From Paenibacillus hemerocallicola (GTDB lineage: Bacteria; Bacillota; Bacilli; Paenibacillales; NBRC-103111), in contig NZ_VDCQ01000038.1 in NCBI RefSeq assembly GCF_006265175.1, positions 26,249-90,248 of the forward strand: 64,000 nt of DNA, in the 5' to 3' direction. The position numbers were made by a program, and so were the translations under genes. The notes below the pieces were generated by a model, which worked only from the letters and a program-made list of their open reading frames with translations, was not told the DNA's origin and did no database searches. This document shows, one piece after another, positions 44,424 to 54,564 of this stretch. Position 1 is the first letter of the stretch; each line of letters starts with the position of its first letter.

Positions 44424-44780
44424 ATGACGCTGCAACTTGCCTCAGCATATTTGCCTGAGGAGACAGCCCAAATGACCGCAGAAGGAATTCAATTTATGGA
44501 TCATTACTATTCATCTCCATTGTTAATTAAAGACAAGTGGTATGATCTTGTTCATGCATCCGGGAGCTGGCAGGTCCAGATATTCTACGATCCGCAATGT
44601 AATGACTTTATCCTTGTACCTTATGACAAGTTAGGGTTAATTGTCGTTAATCGAATTCAACTAATTGATCTTAATTCAGATAGTGTTCAACTCTTTGAAG
44701 ACTATTTTAAAACAATGCAATTCTTAAAGCAGCGTTGGAAGCGTAATAAAATAAGAAGTAAAAATAATAAGAGCAAGTAA
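44424..44780 (+). CDS. Small protein of unknown function ahead of the long tniQ
   Basis: 118 residues, not recognised. The middle (IKDKWYDLVHASGSWQVQIFYDP) looks globular, the tail is basic (KQRWKRNKIRSKNNKSK) and may touch DNA or RNA. The start is ATG 44424 or the TTG two codons earlier; AAAGGAG lies at 44406-44412. It ends 15 bp before tniQ, so the two form an operon and it may be a co-factor of target choice. Confidence 0.6.
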   Translation: MTLQLASAYLPEETAQMTAEGIQFMDHYYSSPLLIKDKWYDLVHASGSWQVQIFYDPQCNDFILVPYDKLGLIVVNRIQLIDLNSDSVQLFEDYFKTMQFLKQRWKRNKIRSKNNKSK

Positions 44781-44795
44781 GATTAAGGTGACAAT

Positions 44796-46496
44796 ATGGT
44801 ACTGAACCGTCTCGCCGTTATTCAAGGAGAAAGTTTATCTAGTTACTTGTATAGATTTTCGCTTCGCAATCATTACCCTTCTGTGTTCTATATTGCCCAC
44901 CTGCTGGATATCTCTGAAAACTATATAAATAATAATGAATTCGACATTGAAGACTTATCCGTTATTTCTACATTGACTGAACAAACGACGGAACAGCTAG
45001 CTATGATGGCCGGATTAAATATAAAGCATCAAATGGGGATCACTTTTTTAAAGAAACTTATCATGAAGAGAAGGGTAAAATATTGCATGGAATGTATAAA
45101 ACCCGTCCCCTTTCTCAAGTTTGAGTGGACTCTACATCCATTAGATACTTGTATTGACCACCGGTTAAAGTTGATTGAGTTTTGTCCAGGTTGCAATAGG
45201 GCTATTCTGTTAAAGGATCTGATCTTGTGCAGATGCTCGTCCTGTGATTTCAATTTTCAAAAGATAGCGTCACCGGTCAGGGTCGAGCCTTCATCAGTTT
45301 ATTATTTTTCCCAACTTGAGGTCCAGCAGCGATTTAAAGGTATTCCGTCTGAGCATTTCTTCCCCGGGTTTACTCTACATTCTTATCTTTCGCTGGCTTA
45401 TCACAGCTTTTACCTATTAGAAGGGTTAAATAGTTTTATAGATGAAAAAGAACGCATCATACAGTTTTTTTATAACAAGTGCAGCGCGAAACAAACGAGT
45501 GATAATATGGCGAACGCATGGGCGAACTTTTACTGGATGTACCATGAGTTCCCGTTGAATTTTTATCGTGTCTTAGATGCATTTCATATTCAAAAGAAAA
45601 ATCAAATAAAGTACTTCTTGCTTAAACGCTTTGAAGGGTTGTTTAGCGATGAGGCCTTTCACTTTATTCGTGATGCTTATAACGAATTCTGGATCAAGAA
45701 GGTGGACGAAGGCAGTATCAGAAAAGATTTTGCTGTTTTTAAGAATAATCCCACTCTTTTAGAAAAAAGAAACTATATCAGAAAAGACGAAATTCGGAAT
45801 AGTATTGGGATGAGTTATGAATTTATCGAAAAACTAAACGATGAGCAAAAGATCAATCTGGTAATCAAAGAAAATGGGTCACTAAAAGGCTATTTGATCG
45901 GAAAAGAATCTCTGAACGATGCCCTTATTCTAAAGGGGACTTTGATATCAAGAAAAGAAGCGGCATTCATACTTGGGATTGAGCGAGGATCAATTCAGAG
46001 ACTAATAAATGCCGGAGTGTTGAAAACATATAAGCTAACATCAACTAGTACTGCGAAATTAGATCGTGAGGAAGTAATTACATTATTGGATAGCTGCCGG
46101 GGTACTGTCGTGAAGAATATTACTGAAGGCTATATTAGTTTTCATCATGCGCTAATTAAGTTCTCTGTTTGTCATCTAACCGTGGATCGTATTATTGAGT
46201 ATACACAGAAAGGTATGCTACATCCTGTACGTGTTTCAGCGGGTAATAATTTTATTGATAACTACTATCTTATCGATGAATTAAATAACTGCAACGTAGA
46301 GATCAAGGCTGCGTTTCAAGAAGCTGTAGGTTACTACATGAGTGATGTAATGAGAATATTACATATTGGCGAGAAGAAAATGAGGCGTTACATCGAAGAG
46401 GGGAAAATAGTGCCGCAGCGAATAGTTTCCCTTTCTGACGGGAGGAAGCATTATTTGTTTGATAAGGATGAGATTGATGTGTTAATTGATAAATAA
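44796..46496 (+). CDS. TniQ/TnsD-like target selection protein, long form with HTH tail
   Basis: 566 residues. The N-terminal TniQ domain shows GESLSSYLYRFSLRNHYPS and zinc-finger cysteines CMEC, CIDH, CPGC and CRCSSC (residues 90 to 150). The C-terminal half carries two excisionase/MerR-like HTH units: ISRKEAAFILGIERGSIQRL near 385 and a final one with RILHIGEKKMRRYIEEGKIV. These should read the target sequence. It differs strongly from the short TniQ at 31679, so the element probably has two target-choice routes. Confidence 0.88.
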   Translation: MVLNRLAVIQGESLSSYLYRFSLRNHYPSVFYIAHLLDISENYINNNEFDIEDLSVISTLTEQTTEQLAMMAGLNIKHQMGITFLKKLIMKRRVKYCMECIKPVPFLKFEWTLHPLDTCIDHRLKLIEFCPGCNRAILLKDLILCRCSSCDFNFQKIASPVRVEPSSVYYFSQLEVQQRFKGIPSEHFFPGFTLHSYLSLAYHSFYLLEGLNSFIDEKERIIQFFYNKCSAKQTSDNMANAWANFYWMYHEFPLNFYRVLDAFHIQKKNQIKYFLLKRFEGLFSDEAFHFIRDAYNEFWIKKVDEGSIRKDFAVFKNNPTLLEKRNYIRKDEIRNSIGMSYEFIEKLNDEQKINLVIKENGSLKGYLIGKESLNDALILKGTLISRKEAAFILGIERGSIQRLINAGVLKTYKLTSTSTAKLDREEVITLLDSCRGTVVKNITEGYISFHHALIKFSVCHLTVDRIIEYTQKGMLHPVRVSAGNNFIDNYYLIDELNNCNVEIKAAFQEAVGYYMSDVMRILHIGEKKMRRYIEEGKIVPQRIVSLSDGRKHYLFDKDEIDVLIDK

Positions 46497-46886
46497 TTCT
46501 TGGTACCAATTAAATGGAGACACTATAACGGTTTTTATACCCTTGTTCTGATAAAACAAAACTAACCTCCTTTTTTTGAATTTTTGATATTCTGGATATT
46601 TATGGACAAGTATTTGGTTCTATCGTATGATATCCCATGATCTATAATTATTGTTAATTATTTCTCTTGGGGGATTAGATGTGAATCAAAACAAAATGAT
46701 CAAGATGAAGATAACTTACTGCTCAAATGACCCTCATACAATTATCCAAGAATTCCAATAGATTCTTAGAATTCTTCCTATATTAATAGTTGCAATAGAC
46801 TATAATGACTCTAAGGTAGTTGAAGATGGGATTTCAGAGGATAAAACAATCTTGTATTGAATCACTTGTAAAAGGTGGATTTAGCT
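46497..46886. other. Gap with a small frame remnant
   Basis: A short frame from GTG 46681 (MIKMKITYCSNDPHTIIQEF, then stop) follows a CTTGGGGG-like ribosome site, and more codons of similar style follow the stop. It looks like debris of a gene. Nothing else is recognised. Confidence 0.35.
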
Positions 46887-49800
46887 ATGGCGCCAGAAAA
46901 AAACTTCCAAAAACTTACTCCTATACGGAATGCTGACTTAAGAATATATGAAGAAGCATTTGATTTTGTTTTTAGTGAAAACGATTTGAAAAATATTGCA
47001 ATAACAGGGCCATATAGCGCGGGAAAAAGCAGTGTTATTGAAACGTATAAAGCGAAACAAACGAAGAAAAAGTTTTTAACTATCTCGCTTGCTCACTTTC
47101 AATCGGTTGAATCAAAACAAGACGAATCTGATACTCCTAAAGATAAACAAATCCTGGATTCAACACTTGAAGGCAAAATTCTCAATCAACTTATTCATCA
47201 AATTGATCCAGCAAGCATTCCTCATACTAATTTTAAAGTTAAAAGAACAATATCTAATTTCAAGATGTTTACTACGGCAATCTTATTTGTAATATGTTTT
47301 TTATTCACGCTTTATCTTTTTAAATTCAGTTCTTGGAAAAAAATTATTCAGAATTCTTCTAATACTTGGCTTAAACAAACTTTAGCATTTACTACAAACG
47401 AGATAATTGTTTTTATAGTTGGGGTATTATGTGCTGTAGCGCTTGTTTTTATCACTGATAAGATTATTAAAATGGTAAAGTACAATAAATTAATGTTTAA
47501 AAAATTCAAGGTTCAAGGAAGCGAAATTGAGCTTTTTGAGGATGCTAAAGAGTCTTATTTTGATAAATATCTTAATGAGGTACTATATCTTTTCGAAAAT
47601 GCAAGAGCTGACGTAATTGTGTTCGAGGACATGGACAGATTTAATAATAATCAAATATTTGAGAAACTTCGGGAGATTAATTGGTTAATAAATAATAAAT
47701 CAAAAAAGAATATTCGTTTTTTTTATTTGCTTCGTGACGATACATTTATTTCAAAAGATAGGACCAAGTTTTTTGACTTTATTATTCCAATTGTTCCTAT
47801 CGTAGATGGTTCAAATTCATATGATCAATTTATTAGTCATTTTATGTCCAGTGGAATTTTGAATAAGTTTGATGAACATTTTTTACAAGGACTTTCATTA
47901 TATATAGATGACATGCGTATTCTTAAGAATATCTATAATGAATATGTCATCTATCATGACCGTATACAGTCAACTGAATTAAATAACGATAAATTACTTG
48001 CTATCATCACTTATAAAAATATATTCCCTCGTGACTTTAGTGAATTACAATTGGGAAGAGGGTATGTCTATAATTTGTTTCTTAATAAAGACAAATTTAT
48101 TACAAAAAAATTAAGTCAGATGGAAAATAAAATTCAAGTTATGGAAAAAGAACTTCAAACAATCGAGATTGAAATGTGTAACGATCTGGATGAACTAGAT
48201 GCAATATATTTAGTTACTGGAGTACATTTTTTAGATGTAAATAATAGTAGAGAAGATGCCTTTATATCAAGGGTAGCCTTTGTTAAAGCAATGAAAAATT
48301 ATCCAGATAATGTATATCATCAGAATAGGCACGGTAGAGTGCAGTATAATTTTCAAGAAGTTTATAACAGATTAATGAATAATCCCGAATATGTTGAACG
48401 AAAACGTTTTATCGAAAAAAAAGCAACTAATTCAGTTCAAGTAATACAAAATGAAATATTAAGAGATAGGAATGAGATGTCTCAAATAATCAATAGAAAA
48501 TTGCATGAATTAATAACAAAGGAAAACATTGGTGAGATTTTTGAGATTACTTTTTCTTATGAAATAGGGGATATCAATTCTTACAAAGACGTTAAAATAG
48601 ATCCATACTTCCCATTAATTAAATACTTAATACGCAAGGGCTACATAGACGAATCATATCCGGATTATATGACATACTTCTATGAAAATAGTATCAGTAG
48701 AATTGACAAAATATTCCTTAGAAGTGTGACGGATGAACTTGCTAAGGATTATACGTATGAATTGAATGATCCCACTCTTATTATTAAACGCTTAATAGAA
48801 ACTGATTTCGACAAGGAAGAAACACTAAATTTTAATCTTTTCAGGCATTTATTAAAATCAAGACACTCCTACTTGAATAGATTTATAGAACAACTAAAAA
48901 ATAAAAGGAGATTCGACTTTATTGCACAGTTTTATGGTAGAGGTGAAGAAACGCCTGAATTTATAAAAACAATTAACCAAGCTTGGCCAAATGTCTTTAA
49001 GGGTGTAGTAGAGAGTGGTCAATTTTCAGATTCCCTTATACATCAGTATATTATTGATTCCTTAAACTATTCGTCTGCTGAGACTATTGTATCACTTAAT
49101 TCCGATGATTTTTTGAGTATGTACATATCTAATAAAAAAGATTTCTTGAATATTGATACTCCAGATATATCACTGATTATCGAAAAACTCTGCATTCTTA
49201 ATGTGAAATTTGAACATATTGATTATGAAAAGGCCAACAAAGCACTGTTTAATGAGGTTTATAAGTCTGATCTTTATCAAATTAATAACTACATGATCTC
49301 ACTTATTTTAGAACAAAAATACAAACTACCTTATACAGAAGAATATAGGCATAAAAATTACACGCTAGTGTTATCAAAATCTCATGAAAATCTTCTCATA
49401 TATTTAAGGAAAAACATAAATAAATATCTAGAAATTATTCTTGAAGAATGTGGATCTAAGGTAGAGGACGATGAAGAAGCTGCAATAGAACTTATCAATA
49501 ACTTGGAAATAAGAGATGTCAATAAATTAATGTATATTAATTACCTTGCAATACAATTGAAATATCTTGATAGAGTTACAGATATGGAACTATGGCCTAT
49601 CATTTTTAATCAACAAAAAGTTCAGTACTCGGTCCATAATATTCTTCAATATTATTTTAATTACTCCAACGATCTAGATGAACATTTGCTCAATTTCGTT
49701 AACAGCAGTTTAGCGAATCTTATTATAGATATTGATGAAATAAGTGTAAATTTTGGCTCCGAAGAAACAGTGTTCTTCTTTGAAAAAATAATTAAATGTA

Positions 49801-50606
49801 ATGATTTAAGCGATGATAGATATGATACTTTCATTCAAGGATTAAATTGGGAATATACCGAATTTACTTTTAGAGAAGTTTCAGGATCCAAGATTAGAAT
49901 TCTAATCTCAAGAGATATTATAAAAATGAATAATTACAATTTACAATTCATGAGAGAAAATTATCCTAATGAACTGTTATTTTTTATGAAAAAGAACATC
50001 GAAGTTTATGCAACTGAAGTGATAAGTGAAGATAACTTTTTAAAGAGTGAACTTATGGTTATCTTGGAACAAGATGATATACCTGATTCACCAAAAATCA
50101 AGCTACTTGGTTATACATCCGACCCAATTACAGTAACGAATAACAAATACTCTGAAAGCATTATCCTACATATTTTAGAGCATAACCTACAAATTGATGA
50201 TCTTCCTTATTTGTTTACTGACTACGATAGAATGAGTAATTTAAAATCTAAGATAAGTCTAGTAAGTAAACAGAATATTGAACTAATCATTAATCGAGAA
50301 TACAAAGTACCTTTTAGTCTCCTATGTGATCTTCTTGATTCCGATCAAATTCTAGCGGAATATAAGGATGATATATTGGTTATGAATTTACTTGAATTAG
50401 ATCTAGTCCAAACGATGACATGTTTAAATTTGTTGGATAAATCAGATATTTTAAGTTTGTTTTCCGGAAAGCGACCTAAAGTAGAAAAAACATACCATAA
50501 CGAAAAAATATTAAATATCTTTGAGTCAAAGAACTGGATATATGGTTTTGATACAGAAAAGAGTGAGCCTGAATTCTATAGAGCGAGGGGACGGAGGATA
50601 TCATAA
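46887..50606 (+). CDS. YobI-type membrane P-loop NTPase, putative defence protein
   Basis: 1239 residues. Walker A is GPYSAGKSSVIETYK near residue 37. Two transmembrane helices follow (FTTAILFVICFLFTLYLF and EIIVFIVGVLCAVALVFI, about 125 to 200), then Walker B VIVFEDMDRFNNNQIF near 245. The rest is a long helical region without recognised motif, as in STAND/KAP-like NTPases that sense infection. This architecture matches the YobI family. The ATG at 46887 follows AAAGGTGG. It is next to a Septu-like pair at the right end of the element; a role in phage defence is inference from context and architecture. Confidence 0.75.
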   Translation: MAPEKNFQKLTPIRNADLRIYEEAFDFVFSENDLKNIAITGPYSAGKSSVIETYKAKQTKKKFLTISLAHFQSVESKQDESDTPKDKQILDSTLEGKILNQLIHQIDPASIPHTNFKVKRTISNFKMFTTAILFVICFLFTLYLFKFSSWKKIIQNSSNTWLKQTLAFTTNEIIVFIVGVLCAVALVFITDKIIKMVKYNKLMFKKFKVQGSEIELFEDAKESYFDKYLNEVLYLFENARADVIVFEDMDRFNNNQIFEKLREINWLINNKSKKNIRFFYLLRDDTFISKDRTKFFDFIIPIVPIVDGSNSYDQFISHFMSSGILNKFDEHFLQGLSLYIDDMRILKNIYNEYVIYHDRIQSTELNNDKLLAIITYKNIFPRDFSELQLGRGYVYNLFLNKDKFITKKLSQMENKIQVMEKELQTIEIEMCNDLDELDAIYLVTGVHFLDVNNSREDAFISRVAFVKAMKNYPDNVYHQNRHGRVQYNFQEVYNRLMNNPEYVERKRFIEKKATNSVQVIQNEILRDRNEMSQIINRKLHELITKENIGEIFEITFSYEIGDINSYKDVKIDPYFPLIKYLIRKGYIDESYPDYMTYFYENSISRIDKIFLRSVTDELAKDYTYELNDPTLIIKRLIETDFDKEETLNFNLFRHLLKSRHSYLNRFIEQLKNKRRFDFIAQFYGRGEETPEFIKTINQAWPNVFKGVVESGQFSDSLIHQYIIDSLNYSSAETIVSLNSDDFLSMYISNKKDFLNIDTPDISLIIEKLCILNVKFEHIDYEKANKALFNEVYKSDLYQINNYMISLILEQKYKLPYTEEYRHKNYTLVLSKSHENLLIYLRKNINKYLEIILEECGSKVEDDEEAAIELINNLEIRDVNKLMYINYLAIQLKYLDRVTDMELWPIIFNQQKVQYSVHNILQYYFNYSNDLDEHLLNFVNSSLANLIIDIDEISVNFGSEETVFFFEKIIKCNDLSDDRYDTFIQGLNWEYTEFTFREVSGSKIRILISRDIIKMNNYNLQFMRENYPNELLFFMKKNIEVYATEVISEDNFLKSELMVILEQDDIPDSPKIKLLGYTSDPITVTNNKYSESIILHILEHNLQIDDLPYLFTDYDRMSNLKSKISLVSKQNIELIINREYKVPFSLLCDLLDSDQILAEYKDDILVMNLLELDLVQTMTCLNLLDKSDILSLFSGKRPKVEKTYHNEKILNIFESKNWIYGFDTEKSEPEFYRARGRRIS

Positions 50607-50920
50607 GTAGCAATTAGCAATACTTAACATCTTATCTGTGGTATCACTTGGAACGATGGTAAGTGACAAATAACCGCACATTGTCTTCAGTGAGGGCTAG
50701 GCTAAGCTAGCAGTAACTTGTCAAGCGCTTAGGGATCTCTCGGATCTGCGAACTGTAGAGGCTACTCGAATAGGTAGTACTGAAAGGGATGCAGTCCATT
50801 CTCCTACATTGTCTCCATCACACTATAAATGATGGTACAGATAACTGCTGAATCACTTCAGTGAGATAATAAAATAATCCATGTAGAAAAGGTTACTAAC
50901 TGCAAAATGGGTCGTTTCTA
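50607..50920. other. Untranslated stretch, function unknown
   Basis: About 300 bases with no coding frame and a less AT-rich, structured look (GGGCTAGGCTAAGCTAGC, GGGATCTCTCGGATCTGCG). I considered an RNA gene but recognise no known family. Confidence 0.3.
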
Positions 50921-51442
50921 GAAAAACTGGAGATAGAAGTGAGATAAAGAAAAGACGCGAGAGACTTTTAAAAATTATTCTGAAGTATCTAGACTCTGTA
51001 TTTGTAGTTGAGGCACAAGATATAGACGGCAATTTTTCCGGAATTATAGAAGTATCTACATGGTAAAGTAATAAATACTTATTTTATTGGGGACCAAAAG
51101 CAAGATTTACGGGGGAAGAACGCTTTAAGAGAATTAGTTGAAAAATATCAAGAATATGTTGAATATATACTAGATAATAAAAGATGTCCAATTACACATA
51201 TGAATTTAGCAAATATTTTTGTTCCATTAGTGCAGAAGTAGTTACCTCAAAGTACTGAAGTTGGAATTTTAAGCTATGTTTATGAAAGTGAGATAACTAT
51301 GGAAGATATCCAGACCATTGTAAAAGAATCCGGGTGGAATTACGTATTTAATTCAAAGAGAAAAACTTATGAAATACGGCGAGTAGTAAAAAGAACTACT
51401 GTTATTACTGATACAGAGATAGATAAATTGTATTTATTTTAG
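50921..51442 (+). pseudogene. Decayed gene upstream of the Septu-like pair
   Basis: Coding-like segments are joined by one frameshift near 51060 and one TAG at 51238. Readable parts: KYLDSVFVVEAQDIDGNF, then FIGDQKQDLRGKNALRELVE and YVYESEITMEDIQTIVKESG, ending in KLYLF and stop. The protein would be about 170 residues. I do not recognise it. It may have been a third component of the neighbouring defence system or an unrelated unit. Confidence 0.6.
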
Positions 51443-51661
51443 TGAAGAATGTTTTGAAAGATTTAAATAAAGAAAATAACAGAGCGATTTTTTCAAGCTT
51501 CAAAAATCATTATCAATTGAATTGACTCGTCAAGATATGGGGAAATTGGGGGAGCAACTAAAGATACATCATGAAGTTCTTTAAACAAAGGAATACATGT
51601 GAACTCAATTGATAGTATTAAAGGAATTTTATTTGATTTGCTTGAAACGGAGTTGATTGAA

Positions 51662-53539
51662 ATGGAATTGATTTATCTATGGGTAGGTAAATTTAGAAAT
51701 ATACACGAAATTGGTTTTAATTTTTCTTCGAAGTACGATGTATCCTTTAATATTAATAATAAGAATGGAACTCGCGAACTTAAGATCTTCCCCAAAAAAG
51801 TATTTTCATTATTTGAAGAAGAGAAGATTAATAATGTAACTGCCATAATTGGTAGAAATGGAAGTGGCAAAACCAACATTCTGGACTTGTTAGGTATGAG
51901 AATGAACGATAGAAAGAGGTTGTCAGAAGTAGAGTATTTTCTGTTATATCATATATCAGAAGATACTTTTGCAATTGAGGGAAGTGATTTTTCTTTAATT
52001 AAAGAAAATATTCATAAAATTCCAATTGAAAAAAACCAATTAGTTTCCAATCCTTACAGTATGTATCTAGAAAAAAGTGAGAGTGGTTTCGAGTTCAAAG
52101 GCTTCCTCCAGTTCAGTGAAGATTGGATAAAAAGAATCCATTATTATAACTTCAGAAATACTTTTAAAGAAGACTATGAAAGATGGGGGAATAAAATTAA
52201 TAACGAACATACAGTCTTTTTCAGTAGACTGAATTTAAACCCTAATTCCATTGGGTACTATGCAAAATACAATTTAATAACATACTTTAATAGATCAACG
52301 TTCAAAGAAAAGTCGAAACATTTATTTAACTTAAATGATAATGTATTTATAAATGTCTATAATAATATTTCATATAGCATGGATTTAGATGAAAAGCTCG
52401 CTCTTAAGATAAGTTTTAAAGATACCTTCCGAGATTTAATAAAAAGAAGTGGTAAACCGAATAAAAAAAAAATTAACTATAAAACTAAGTTCATTATGAA
52501 TTTTATCGAGGATTATATTCAATATAGTTTTAGTAGCATCAAAGATATTGCTGCCGAGGAAATAGTAAAACTTAAAAATGAAATTAATGAAATAACTGAC
52601 GAAAATATGACGCCTAAAGATTATTTTTATACTGTATATGAAGTTGTAAGTGGGTATTTAAACAAACACATTAATTTAGATAAGAGTGACATGAAGAAGT
52701 ACTCCGATACTTTTTATAAGCTTGTCTATTATTTCGAACAGCTAAGCATGTCTTATTTCAAAGAAAAAAATGTTCAAATCCCTATTGGAATTAATGAAAA
52801 TTCTATTGTTAAAGAATTCCTTCAGTATATTGATCAGAATCATTTTTCAAGTGATAGTGAGATGAATTATTTAAATAATTCAGTATCATTATCTGTTGAA
52901 CCCATGAGTTCAGGGGAAGAGGCCTTTATTAATTTATTTGCATCTCTCTTTTTTGGTCTTAGACTGAACAGATATTCGAAGAAACATAAAGCGATAATTT
53001 TATTAGATGAACCTGATAACTTTATGCATCCTGAATGGAGTAGAATAATGCTCTCCGAGATATTCAATTTTTTAAATCAAATTGAATTAGGATACAAGAA
53101 TTATCAAATTATCATTACAACCCATTCTCCATTCATTATTTCAGATTTGTTAAAATCAAATGTAATTGCTTTAGAAAAAGATATGGACAAAGGCTATTGC
53201 AAAATAGCAAATTTCGTTGCTACTGATCAAACCTTTGCAAATAATATCCACACTCTATTGTCCGAAGAGTTCTTTATGTCATCAACAATTGGTGAGTTCG
53301 CAAAAGAGAGAATAAATCATGTTATTACTGTCTTGAAAAGTCAAAACAATGATTTTCTGGAACTTGCAAAATGCAAACTGGTAATTGACAATATTGGCGA
53401 ACCTTTATTAAAAGAAAAGCTCATTGAAATGTATCTCGATAAACTAAGCATTGATAATTCAAACAAGGAAAAGACAATGAGTAATGAAGAAATAAGGAGA
53501 GAAATAAGAAGATTACAAGATAGGTTGGAACAAGAATGA
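51662..53539 (+). CDS. Septu-like ATPase (PtuA-type, SMC/ABC fold)
   Basis: 625 residues. Walker A AIIGRNGSGKTNILDLLG near residue 65, ABC signature-like SSGEEAFINLFASL near 420, Walker B KAIILLDEPDNFMHPE near 450 and a His-containing switch (ITTHSPFIISDLL). This is the overcoming-lysogenization/RecF-type ATPase used in Septu and some retron defence systems. ATG 51662 gives the typical MELIYLWVGKFRNI start; the frame also opens from GTG 51599 with its own ribosome site. It overlaps the next gene by ATGA, so the two act together. Confidence 0.82.
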   Translation: MELIYLWVGKFRNIHEIGFNFSSKYDVSFNINNKNGTRELKIFPKKVFSLFEEEKINNVTAIIGRNGSGKTNILDLLGMRMNDRKRLSEVEYFLLYHISEDTFAIEGSDFSLIKENIHKIPIEKNQLVSNPYSMYLEKSESGFEFKGFLQFSEDWIKRIHYYNFRNTFKEDYERWGNKINNEHTVFFSRLNLNPNSIGYYAKYNLITYFNRSTFKEKSKHLFNLNDNVFINVYNNISYSMDLDEKLALKISFKDTFRDLIKRSGKPNKKKINYKTKFIMNFIEDYIQYSFSSIKDIAAEEIVKLKNEINEITDENMTPKDYFYTVYEVVSGYLNKHINLDKSDMKKYSDTFYKLVYYFEQLSMSYFKEKNVQIPIGINENSIVKEFLQYIDQNHFSSDSEMNYLNNSVSLSVEPMSSGEEAFINLFASLFFGLRLNRYSKKHKAIILLDEPDNFMHPEWSRIMLSEIFNFLNQIELGYKNYQIIITTHSPFIISDLLKSNVIALEKDMDKGYCKIANFVATDQTFANNIHTLLSEEFFMSSTIGEFAKERINHVITVLKSQNNDFLELAKCKLVIDNIGEPLLKEKLIEMYLDKLSIDNSNKEKTMSNEEIRREIRRLQDRLEQE

Positions 53540-54435
53540 TACCAATATCTCATACAAAACTGGAATCCATCGCAGAAGAACATTTTGAAGAATTAAAAGT
53601 TCATCTAACGCGAAAAAAGATAAATAAGTTTGATAAGATTGACAGATGGTTCAAGACTAATGGTAGTAAACTTAGTTTGAAAGATGTAGTTCTAGCGGAT
53701 GTAGATGATTTATATACTTTTTCTGTAAAATACAAAAGCAAAGTTTATCCAAAAGATGTATTGTATTTGAAGTATTTGTATACTGAATATTTTTCAAAGT
53801 CTAGTCGTCATATTGGTAATTCTGATTATAATGCAGTGAAGCTTATTGAGAAGATTGGTATTAAGGTCTGTCCCTATTGCAACAGAAATTATGTGAACAA
53901 TATTAATTTTGGAGCAAAGGGGGTAAAGAGATCATCTCAACTCGACCATTTTTTTTCAAAAGACGAATTCCCTTTTTTAGCTATGTCATTCTATAATTTG
54001 GTGCCGTCTTGTCCTAGTTGTAATCACCTAAAAAGCAATCATCAGATTTCATTGTCACCTTACGATAAAAAAAATAGTACAGGAAACGAACTTACTTTTG
54101 ACTATTCTATTATTAATGCTGATTATCTTTTTGACGAAAGTCAAATTACAATAGAAATAAATCATAGCCACAAAATCACAAAGAATATCGATATCTTTGG
54201 ATTAAAAGACCAGTATTTACTCCATAATGATATTGTTTATGACTTAATTAAACGGCATAGAATTTACCCTAAGAGTAAGCTGAGTGAAATTGAAAAGGAC
54301 TTCCCTGGAGTGTTTAAAAACGAAGAAGAGATGAAGAGAATTATTTTTGGTAATCATATTCGTTCTGAAGAGTTATGGAAAAGGCCGTTGTCCAAATTAA
54401 CAAAAGATATTACGGAGAAACTAAATTCGATTTAA
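53536..54435 (+). CDS. Septu-like HNH endonuclease (PtuB-type)
   Basis: 299 residues. The HNH core is VCPYCNRNYVNN (zinc cysteines), QLDHFFSKDEFPFLAMSFYN with the active His, and NLVPSCPSCNHLKSN, residues 115 to 175. In Septu, PtuB cuts DNA when PtuA is activated by phage infection. Start overlaps the ATPase stop. No reverse transcriptase of a retron is present nearby, so Septu fits better than a retron. Confidence 0.82.
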   Translation: MIPISHTKLESIAEEHFEELKVHLTRKKINKFDKIDRWFKTNGSKLSLKDVVLADVDDLYTFSVKYKSKVYPKDVLYLKYLYTEYFSKSSRHIGNSDYNAVKLIEKIGIKVCPYCNRNYVNNINFGAKGVKRSSQLDHFFSKDEFPFLAMSFYNLVPSCPSCNHLKSNHQISLSPYDKKNSTGNELTFDYSIINADYLFDESQITIEINHSHKITKNIDIFGLKDQYLLHNDIVYDLIKRHRIYPKSKLSEIEKDFPGVFKNEEEMKRIIFGNHIRSEELWKRPLSKLTKDITEKLNSI

Positions 54436-54453
54436 TCTAATACCTTTAATGGG

Positions 54454-54472
54454 GCCCTTTTTTTTACCAACT
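54454..54472 (+). terminator. Weak terminator after the Septu-like operon
   Basis: GGGGCCC is followed by a run of eight T; the stem is short. Confidence 0.4.
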
Positions 54473-54564
54473 GACAGAGAAATGTCATGAAAAATGATTT
54501 CTAAAGATCGTTCGAAATGAGTGTATTTTTATGCATAGGTATTATAATTGCTTTATTTATTTTT

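Noticed and set aside
51662..54435. Retron with ATPase/HNH effectors
   Set aside because: No reverse transcriptase or msr-msd RNA is seen next to the pair; the only reverse transcriptase is the broken group II maturase near 63 kb.
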